From Ruminiclostridium cellobioparum DSM 1351 = ATCC 15832 (GTDB lineage: Bacteria; Bacillota; Clostridia; Acetivibrionales; DSM-1351): a stretch of 64,000 nucleotides of DNA. A program made the position numbers and the translations under genes. The DNA lies in assembly GCF_000621505.1 (NCBI RefSeq), contig NZ_JHYD01000038.1, positions 1 to 64,000 of the forward strand, written 5' to 3'. The notes under the pieces are model-generated. The model made no database searches and had not been told where the DNA came from. It saw only the letters and a program-made list of their open reading frames with translations. The number at the start of each line of letters is the position of its first letter. Position 1 is the stretch's first letter. This document shows positions 57,423 to 64,000 of the stretch, piece by piece.

Positions 57423-60400
57423 ATGGGCAGTAATACCAAAGCATCAAAAGCACTTCTGTTTTTGGGGGTGGCAGGTTTTATCCTGTTATTGTCACTCTTT
57501 GTATTTCCGGCAGAATCATATGCATACAGCCTATCCAACAATTATTTTCAGGTTGAAACAGGTTCCTACGGTGAGATATCTTCATTAAAACTGACAGGCG
57601 ACACATTTCCAACAAATTATGTTATGAATACAGTTAATGCACCGAAACAGAACACAGCCGGACACCAGTGGTTCGGTGAACTTATGTTTAAATACAGGCT
57701 GGGTAGCGGCGCCTGGACAACGGCAACCACCAACAAGTCGGCCGATGTCAGGTCTCAGAGTCAAAGCGGAAACACCGTAACGGTAACCTATCAGAATTCC
57801 GGAAATGCCAGCGGCATAAAGAATTTCAAGGTTGTTGAGACCTATTCACTGGTGAATGATTATCTCCTGTGGTCCATAAACGTTACAAATACAAGCTCGC
57901 AAACGCTTGAAATAGGTGATTTCGGACTTCCGCTCCCCTTTAATGAATTCTGGACCGGCGGAGACGCAATATATGAAACAAGAGCAGTTGACCATTCTTT
58001 TACGGGGAATAATTCATCATATGTCTATGCGACCAGACCAAGCGGATTGGGTCCATTTTTGCTGATGGTTCCCGATGCCTCAACGGGAGCCGGCTTTGAA
58101 TATCAGGATCACTGGAGAACGCAAGAGCGTTCCTCCGAAGAGGCTGCCTGGTGTCAGGACCAGTCAGGCTGGCAAAACGGACTCAATGTATTTTATATTC
58201 ACTCGAATGTCATAAAAAGTACAAACCGCGGATATCTTCCCAATACCAGTCTCGTACTTTCTCCAAATCAAAGCAAAACCTATAGCTTCAAATTCTTCAA
58301 GGTAAGTGACGAGGCCGCAATGAAGGAAAGGCTCTATACCGAAGGCCTTATAGATGTCAATGTGGTTCCGGGTATGATATTTGCCACAAATATGACGGCG
58401 AAGGTCGACCTGCATACCTCTAAAACCATAAATTCCATAAATCTTCCGGCGGGTGCGGCCATGACCTACCTCAACACAGTGGGAACCAATCACAGAATCT
58501 ATTCGTTGACACTCAGCCAGCTGGGTCCCAACAACATAACCGTGAATTACGGGAATGGTGAGAAGACGGTACTCCAGTTCTATGCCATAGAGCCTGTGGA
58601 CACTGCCCTGCAGAGGCACGCCACCCACATGGTCCAGAACACACAGTGGAATACCAGTGACATAAGGAACAAGGTATTTGACGACTGGATGCTGAACACA
58701 AAAGCAAAGAGAAATAATTTTGCAGGTTATTGGGGCTGGGGAGACGATTGGGGGTTGACCCACGGACAGTTTCTGGCTGAGAAGAATGTTTTGAATCCTG
58801 TCGCATCAGAAGTTGATGCTGTAGATGACTATCTTGAAACAGCCATATGGACAAACCTGATGAACGGCCATCATTCGGACTATCTCATACATGACTTTCT
58901 GATGTACGGGGAAAATACAACTCCGACATACAGAGGTTATGCATACCCCCATATTTACAACACCTACTTCAGCATGTACAAGATTGCAAAGCAGTATCCG
59001 GAGCTCATTACTTACAATAATTCAAGAAATACCTACCTCTTAAGGTGTTATAACATATTCAAGGCTTTATACGGCTCAGGTGTCTCCTATAACTGGAATA
59101 CCGGATTGATGGGGGAATTGACCACTCCTGAAATCATTCAGGCTCTGAGGGATGAGGGCTATACCTCAGAGGCAAACACTTTGTCCGGGTATATGACCAC
59201 CAAATATAATAATTTCAGGAACACCACCTACCCGTATGGATCGGAATACAGCTATGACAATACGGGAGAAGAAGCAGTATATACTCTGGCCAAGACCAAT
59301 AACAACACCAATATGATGAATAAAATCAATCTTAAGACCAGAGCCTGCCGGGGTAATCAGCCTGTCTGGTACTATTACGCCGATCCCGTCACAAATTGCG
59401 GAGAGAACTGGTGGAACTTCCAATATACGACATCCCTTGCAGGATACTGTATGGATGATTGGATGAGGTATAATTCAACAACTCCCGAAATGGATGCCAG
59501 AATGGCATTTGCAGCAAAACTGGCCAACCTGTCGTGTATCAACTCGGGACAGATAAGTTCCGATCCTTTAAATCTCGGAGCTGTTTCCTGGACCTATCAG
59601 GCTGAAAAAGGAAATCTAGGAGGTCAGGGAGTTGGTAACGGAACCCTGGTCAACGGCTGGAGAGATATGGCCGGCGAAGCTGATCTCGGTTTATTCGGAG
59701 CATTAAAGATACTGAGCTCCGATGTTGCGGTCGATCCGGTGTTCGGTTTGTATGGATACGGCTGCGACGTAACACTGAGTGGCTCCAACTATACAATAAT
59801 ACCAAAGGACGGGTTGATGAAGAGGCTGAACCTTATAACTGAAAAGTTATATCTGGAGCTCGACAGGGATCAGTATACATCAGTCACGGTATCAAAAGCA
59901 AAGAATTATGTGCAGCTGAATCTGAAAAATCAGTACACTTCAGCGGCACATACCACAAAACTGAGCGTTACAGGCTTATTGGCCGGAACCTATGATATAC
60001 TCATAAACAATGTGAAATCCGGAACCTTGACAGTTTCAGCCGGCAAAAAAGCAATTGCCAGTATAAGTGTCGGAACAGCTGCAAACTATGATATAAAAAT
60101 ATCAATTGGAACACCGGGGGCAAATACTGCTCCGGTTGTAAATGCCGGCCCGGCTGCAACCTTTGTAATGCCGGTTGTCACGCTGAACGGTACGGCTTCC
60201 GATGACGGGCTGCCCAATGGAGTGTTGACCACGAACTGGAGTCTGGAGAGCGGAGCCGGCTCGGCAAGCTTTTCAAATGCGGCCGGCCTGAAGACCACAG
60301 CTACGGTTTCAGCACCGGGAACCTACACATTCAAGCTGACGGCCAGCGACGGAGCGCTGTCAAGCTCTTCCCTGGTAACAGTTACTGTGACGGCAGCACC

Positions 60401-61499
60401 TGCAGACGGCTGTGTGACAAACCTTACCTTCAATGAAACCTCGGGTTCCACTGCATATGATTCTTCCGGCTTCCAGAGGAACGGAACCCTTAACGGCGGT
60501 GCCGGTTTTGCTGCCGGAAAGAATGGGAATGCCTTGAACCTCAACGGAAACAATCAGTATGTGAGTCTTCCCAACGGAGTTGTCTCCAATCTCACCGATT
60601 TTACGGCAGCAGCCTGGGTTAAAGTCAATTCGATTACCGATTGGGCCAGAATTTTTGACTTCGGAACCGGAACTACAAATTATATGTTCCTGACCGCAAG
60701 TGCAGGAGGTTCAGGACTTAGATTCGCAATAACCACTGCAGGCAATGGCAGTGAAAGTCAATTGAATTACGCATCGGGATTACCTTTACCTGCCGGTACC
60801 TGGAAGCATATTGCTGTGACTCTGTCAGGAAATACGGGCATCCTGTATATTGACGGCTCGGAAGTGGCAAGGAACGCAGCAATGAATATAAATCCGGCAG
60901 GCCTTGGAGATACAAACCAGAACTACATCGGAAGATCACAATGGTCGGGTGACAGCTATCTGAACGGAATGGTGGATGATTTCAAAATATATAATAGGGC
61001 ACTGAGCCAGGCAGAAGTCAGATCACTGGCAGCAGGCAGCAGCGGAGAGACAAATGAAACCAACATTGCTGCAAATGCAACACCTTCAGCCTCCTTCTGT
61101 TCAAGCTGGGAGAGTGTCAATGCTCTGAATGACGGTTATGATCCTGCCGGCTCAAATGACAGGACTCATCTTGTTTACGGCAATTGGGACAACCCCGGAA
61201 CTACCCAGTGGGTACAATACGATTTTGATAAGGCGTATACAATATCGAAATGTGATATTTACTGGTTCAGCGATATTGCAGACGGGGGCGGTATAGATGT
61301 GCCGGCTTCCTGTACAATAAAATACTGGGATGGCACCGGCTGGGTTAATGTTAGAAATTCCGGCACCCCCGGAGTACTTGCCGATCAGTATAACACCACT
61401 GTTTTTGATCCTGTTGAAACCAGCCGGATACGCGTTGAAATGACAGCAAAAGCATCAACCTCCACCGGAATCCTGGAGTGGAGGGTATGGGGCGGATAA
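57423..61499 (+). CDS. Large secreted multidomain protein (DUF5695-like, LamG, F5/8 type C)
   Basis: 1,358 residues from the ATG at 57423 (AAAGGAG ten bases upstream); another ATG at 57387 is less likely. Signal peptide to about residue 38 (L-F-V-F-P-A-E-S-Y-A-Y-S). Residues 40-880 look like the DUF5695 family, with an N-terminal beta-sandwich and a helical barrel containing G-Y-W-G-W-G-D-D-W-G near 440, so a glycoside-active domain is plausible. An Ig/PKD-like domain with V-N-A-G-P (about 895-985), a LamG-like concanavalin domain (about 1000-1205) and a C-terminal F5/8 type C-like domain (about 1215-1358, ending W-R-V-W-G-G) follow. No dockerin, LPXTG or S-layer anchor is seen. Probably an exported polysaccharide-active enzyme. 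Confidence 0.8.
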   Translation: MGSNTKASKALLFLGVAGFILLLSLFVFPAESYAYSLSNNYFQVETGSYGEISSLKLTGDTFPTNYVMNTVNAPKQNTAGHQWFGELMFKYRLGSGAWTTATTNKSADVRSQSQSGNTVTVTYQNSGNASGIKNFKVVETYSLVNDYLLWSINVTNTSSQTLEIGDFGLPLPFNEFWTGGDAIYETRAVDHSFTGNNSSYVYATRPSGLGPFLLMVPDASTGAGFEYQDHWRTQERSSEEAAWCQDQSGWQNGLNVFYIHSNVIKSTNRGYLPNTSLVLSPNQSKTYSFKFFKVSDEAAMKERLYTEGLIDVNVVPGMIFATNMTAKVDLHTSKTINSINLPAGAAMTYLNTVGTNHRIYSLTLSQLGPNNITVNYGNGEKTVLQFYAIEPVDTALQRHATHMVQNTQWNTSDIRNKVFDDWMLNTKAKRNNFAGYWGWGDDWGLTHGQFLAEKNVLNPVASEVDAVDDYLETAIWTNLMNGHHSDYLIHDFLMYGENTTPTYRGYAYPHIYNTYFSMYKIAKQYPELITYNNSRNTYLLRCYNIFKALYGSGVSYNWNTGLMGELTTPEIIQALRDEGYTSEANTLSGYMTTKYNNFRNTTYPYGSEYSYDNTGEEAVYTLAKTNNNTNMMNKINLKTRACRGNQPVWYYYADPVTNCGENWWNFQYTTSLAGYCMDDWMRYNSTTPEMDARMAFAAKLANLSCINSGQISSDPLNLGAVSWTYQAEKGNLGGQGVGNGTLVNGWRDMAGEADLGLFGALKILSSDVAVDPVFGLYGYGCDVTLSGSNYTIIPKDGLMKRLNLITEKLYLELDRDQYTSVTVSKAKNYVQLNLKNQYTSAAHTTKLSVTGLLAGTYDILINNVKSGTLTVSAGKKAIASISVGTAANYDIKISIGTPGANTAPVVNAGPAATFVMPVVTLNGTASDDGLPNGVLTTNWSLESGAGSASFSNAAGLKTTATVSAPGTYTFKLTASDGALSSSSLVTVTVTAAPADGCVTNLTFNETSGSTAYDSSGFQRNGTLNGGAGFAAGKNGNALNLNGNNQYVSLPNGVVSNLTDFTAAAWVKVNSITDWARIFDFGTGTTNYMFLTASAGGSGLRFAITTAGNGSESQLNYASGLPLPAGTWKHIAVTLSGNTGILYIDGSEVARNAAMNINPAGLGDTNQNYIGRSQWSGDSYLNGMVDDFKIYNRALSQAEVRSLAAGSSGETNETNIAANATPSASFCSSWESVNALNDGYDPAGSNDRTHLVYGNWDNPGTTQWVQYDFDKAYTISKCDIYWFSDIADGGGIDVPASCTIKYWDGTGWVNVRNSGTPGVLADQYNTTVFDPVETSRIRVEMTAKASTSTGILEWRVWGG

Positions 61500-61553
61500 T
61501 GCATAAATGAAAGACATACAGGCTAATATAAGATGAGAAAGCTGTAAAAAAGT

Positions 61554-61606
61554 ACCCTGTAAGGTGATATGGGATAGAGGCCCTGTATACTTTACAGGGT
61601 GTTTTT
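61554..61606 (+). terminator. Terminator of the large secreted gene
   Basis: ACCCTGTAA (61554-61562) pairs perfectly with TTACAGGGT (61592-61600), loop of 29 bases, followed by GTTTTT. Confidence 0.7.
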
Positions 61607-61797
61607 ATTGGTGGAAAAGCCAGAATTATTTAATTCTTATTGACTGATATGATAAAATAAAATATAATAAATATAATTTATTGATTTATCAATTTAGCAC
61701 TTTAGATAGATAAAGTAAAATTTTATTTTTAACCAATAAATGATTATGTAATGCCGATATTGCACATAAACCAAATTTTATTTAATGAGAGGTAATT

Positions 61798-63054
61798 ATG
61801 TCAAAGTGGAAAATTTATACCCCCGATGGCTATCAGGATATCCTGTTTGATGAGTGCTATGCCAAAAGAGAATTGGAAAGCCGAATACGGAAGACTTTCA
61901 GGTCCTATGGCTTTTATGAGATAGAGACTCCTACAATTGAGTTTTATGATGTGTTTTCTTCAGATATCGAGTCCTTTCCTCAGGAGGCAATGGTCAAATT
62001 TTTAGATCCCAAGGGGCGCATACTTGTTTTGAGGCCTGATATAACCGTTCCGGTTGCCAGAATTACCGCCACTAAAAACAAAGATGTCCAGCTTCCCATA
62101 AAATATTCGTATATAGGTAATGTATTCAGGTTCAACGAGATTGGAGGAGGGCGGCAAAACGAATTTACCCAGGTGGGAGTTGAATTGCTTGGAGATTCCT
62201 CCTGCGAAAGCGATGCCGAAATCATTGCTGTTGCAATAAATACTTTGAAAGCAGCAGGGCTGGAGGATTTTCAAATAGATATAGGGCAGGTTGATTTTTT
62301 TAAGGGACTGGCCGAAGAGGCCGGTTTTTCGGAAAAGGACATTGCCGGAATATCCAGGCTGATTGACAGGAAAGATTATGTGGGTGTCGAAGAGCTCGTA
62401 AACCGTCATAATATATCAAAGGAATTAAAGGAACTGATTTTAAAGCTTCCAGGCTTGTTTGGCTCACTGGATCTCATAGAAAAACTTAAAAAGATAACAA
62501 AAAATGAAAGAAGCCGGGCTGCCCTGGAGAACATAGAAGAAGTCATAAATATCCTGGGAGATTACGGCCTGACAAAGTACCTGTCAATTGATCTGGGCAT
62601 GTTGAAGGGCCCTGATTATGACACGGGAATCATATTCAGAGGCTTTACCTATGGAGTGGGTTTTCCCATACTTTCAGGGGGCAGGTATGACAGCCTTACA
62701 TCAACATTTGGAAAGGACTGCCCGGCAATCGGCTTCTCAATCGGAATCAATATGCTGATGATGGCACTCGGCAAAACGCTCATGTCAAAAGACGGACCGG
62801 GTGTGGATTCACTGATCTGCTATAAGAAAACAAACAGAAAGAGTGCCATTGAAATAGCCGAGACTCTCAGAAAACAGAAAATGAACATTGAAACCATGAT
62901 GGTGACCGGAAGCATTGAGAAAGGCCTGGAATATGCCCGCGCAAAGCAGATAGGCGGGATTGTTTTCATTGATGACGGCGGCAGGATCAAGGTTCACGAT
63001 CTGGTAAACGATACTGTCAGTGAAACCAGTATTGAAACCATGTTAAATGGGTGA
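61798..63054 (+). CDS. hisZ: ATP phosphoribosyltransferase regulatory subunit
   Basis: 418 residues; ATG with GAGAGG upstream. It is a HisRS-like protein: motif 2-like [16 protein letters not shown] near 111-126 and L-S-G-G-R-Y-D near 293-299 recall class II synthetases, but the start Y-T-P-D-G-Y-Q-D and the partner gene hisG (short form) show HisZ. HisZ with short HisG makes the first enzyme of histidine synthesis; HisZ senses histidine. Its stop overlaps the frame of the hisG region, and translation is probably coupled. Confidence 0.92.
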   Translation: MSKWKIYTPDGYQDILFDECYAKRELESRIRKTFRSYGFYEIETPTIEFYDVFSSDIESFPQEAMVKFLDPKGRILVLRPDITVPVARITATKNKDVQLPIKYSYIGNVFRFNEIGGGRQNEFTQVGVELLGDSSCESDAEIIAVAINTLKAAGLEDFQIDIGQVDFFKGLAEEAGFSEKDIAGISRLIDRKDYVGVEELVNRHNISKELKELILKLPGLFGSLDLIEKLKKITKNERSRAALENIEEVINILGDYGLTKYLSIDLGMLKGPDYDTGIIFRGFTYGVGFPILSGGRYDSLTSTFGKDCPAIGFSIGINMLMMALGKTLMSKDGPGVDSLICYKKTNRKSAIEIAETLRKQKMNIETMMVTGSIEKGLEYARAKQIGGIVFIDDGGRIKVHDLVNDTVSETSIETMLNG

Positions 63055-63098
63055 GAAGTGAAGGCAGAAACATTAAAAAGCGGGTCAGCGGAGGGAAT

Positions 63099-63743
63099 AT
63101 GAGGTATTTAACAATTGCACTTTCAAAGGGAAGGCTCACCGAAATGTCGGTTGAATTGTTCGAAGCCATCGGAATAGATTGTTCGGAATTAAAATCATCT
63201 ACCAGAAAGCTCATTTTATCGGATGAGAAGAACAGGATTAAATTCTTTCTGGCCAAGCCGGCTGACGTTCCTACATATGTGGAATACGGTGCGGCAGACA
63301 TAGGCATTGTGGGGAAGGATACCCTCCTTGAGGAGGGCAGGAATCTGTACGAAGTTCTGGATCTGGGCTTTGCAGCCTGCAAAATGGCTTTGGCGGGACC
63401 GGCCGACCTGCAGGGAAAAATAGATGAACTCACAATCAGAAGGGTGGGCACAAAGTACCCCAACATAGCCAGAAATTATTTTGAGAGGACAAGAAGGGAA
63501 AGTGTTGAGATAATCAAACTGAACGGTTCTGTGGAGCTTGCCCCTTTGGTGGGCCTGTCCGAGGTGATAGTGGATCTGGTGGAAAGCGGAAGGACACTGA
63601 AGGAAAACGGCCTTGTAGTCCTTGACACCATAGCCGATATCAGTGCGAGAATGGTGGTAAACAGAGTGAGTATGAAAATGGAAAATGAGAGAATACAAAA
63701 AATCATAGATGGGATACGTGCCCAGCTTTTGCTCAGACGCTAA
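63099..63743 (+). CDS. hisG: ATP phosphoribosyltransferase, short form
   Basis: 214 residues from ATG 63099 (GGAGGG upstream), the usual length of the short form that needs HisZ. Marks: T-I-A-L-S-K-G-R-L near 5-13, [20 protein letters not shown] near 54-73, and the PRPP-binding [13 protein letters not shown] near 155-167. It joins ATP and PRPP in the first step of histidine synthesis. The regulatory C-terminal domain of long HisG is absent, as expected with HisZ present. Confidence 0.94.
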   Translation: MRYLTIALSKGRLTEMSVELFEAIGIDCSELKSSTRKLILSDEKNRIKFFLAKPADVPTYVEYGAADIGIVGKDTLLEEGRNLYEVLDLGFAACKMALAGPADLQGKIDELTIRRVGTKYPNIARNYFERTRRESVEIIKLNGSVELAPLVGLSEVIVDLVESGRTLKENGLVVLDTIADISARMVVNRVSMKMENERIQKIIDGIRAQLLLRR

Positions 63744-63839
63744 AGAGTGAAGAAAGCAAAGAACAGGAAAGTCTGCATGCAGATGCCTGTTCTGGACCGG
63801 CGAGTGAAGCAGCAGCGTATTGAAGGAGGCAGGCAGAGT

Positions 63840-64000
63840 ATGATAAACATATTGGATCTGACAAAAGATGAAGATGGCATAAGGGCTCAAGAGCTATATA
63901 AAAAGCTGGCGCAGAGGACAAAATCCAGGGATGGTGCCAGCATAATAAAAGTGGTTTCCGATATCCTTGAAAATGTCCGGGTAAACGGAGACAAGGCTTT
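63840..64000 (+). CDS. hisD: Histidinol dehydrogenase, N-terminal part (runs off window)
   Basis: The ATG at 63840 has AAGGAGG (63823-63829) upstream, and the frame is open to the window end (53 codons). The N-terminus (I-N-I-L-D-L-T..., then A-S-I-I-K-V-V-S-D-I-L-E-N-V-R-V-N-G-D-K-A) fits histidinol dehydrogenase, whose N-terminal helix region has V-x-x-I-x-x-x-V-x-x-x-G-D-x-A. The order hisZ-hisG-hisD is the common clostridial his operon. HisD catalyses the last two oxidations to histidine. Only the first 53 residues are visible. Confidence 0.75.
   Translation, partial: MINILDLTKDEDGIRAQELYKKLAQRTKSRDGASIIKVVSDILENVRVNGDKA

Noticed and set aside
1-64000. CRISPR arrays, tRNA or rRNA genes
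   Set aside because: No regularly spaced repeats and no tRNA cloverleaf with GGTTCGA loop were found by eye on either strand; a tRNAscan-type search would be the definitive check.

Overview
The window looks like a chromosomal segment of a low-to-moderate GC, spore-forming, polysaccharide-using Clostridium relative; a cellulolytic group such as Ruminiclostridium or Hungateiclostridium is my best guess. This rests on strong GGAGG-type ribosome binding sites, frequent GTG/TTG starts, spore-associated families (GerW/YtfJ, DUF2953, GerMN lipoprotein, small Cys-rich hydrophobic proteins), a LtaS-type enzyme, the MEP isoprenoid route, a short-type ProS, and several sugar-handling loci. I saw no tRNA, rRNA, CRISPR array or prophage.

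Layout. 1-2.8 kb: the end of a polymorphic-toxin locus, with a DddA/SCP1.201-like deaminase toxin tip and its putative immunity gene, then a frameshifted second toxin cassette and its immunity gene. 3-6.4 kb: a GT2 membrane glycosyltransferase divergent from a GH15 glucoamylase-like enzyme. 6.5-14.5 kb: a housekeeping run (radA, acetyltransferase, isochorismatase-like hydrolase, carD, PIN-TRAM protein, ispD, a divergent ispF-like gene on the opposite strand, proS). 14.6-22 kb: a secreted SH3-CAP protein behind a structured leader, RluA pseudouridine synthase, a nucleotidyltransferase/phosphomutase-like fusion, GtrA, DUF2238 protein, UV endonuclease. 22-29.7 kb: tex, membrane and small sporulation-like proteins, a thioredoxin-reductase-like flavoprotein with no recognisable NADPH motif, a GerMN lipoprotein, an FmdB-type zinc ribbon.

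29.8-32.7 kb: a compact NHEJ operon with Ku, a stand-alone LigD ligase and a stand-alone LigD polymerase, translationally coupled. 32.7-37.3 kb: an AraC regulator divergent from galE, a nucleotidyltransferase and an N-acetylhexosamine-kinase-like gene, which look like a hexose or amino-sugar salvage operon. 37.9-43.8 kb: a LacI repressor divergent from an oxidoreductase and a complete sugar ABC importer lacking its ATPase. A 273-bp MITE flanked by TA dinucleotides follows, then a CBM9-like protein. 44.9-49.6 kb: hpf behind a cluster of DnaA boxes, ROK glucokinase, LtaS-type sulfatase, shikimate kinase. 49.7-57.2 kb: pcrA, a GH31 alpha-xylosidase behind a perfect palindrome, then an ECF sigma/anti-sigma pair joined to DUF2953 and gerW. 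57.4-61.5 kb: a 1,358-residue secreted multidomain protein. 61.8-64 kb: the start of a his operon (hisZ, hisG, hisD, the last cut by the window end).

The most notable signals beyond gene content are: the deaminase toxin with degraded neighbour cassettes; a two-hairpin leader recurring before three unrelated genes (Ku, galE, lacI-type); a switch-like leader before the CAP gene; a consensus promoter with a terminator about 40 bases downstream, suggesting a small RNA or attenuator before carD; an IspF paralogue with changed active-site positions; the DnaA-box cluster before hpf; and the MITE. All calls come from reading the sequence; no database search was possible.
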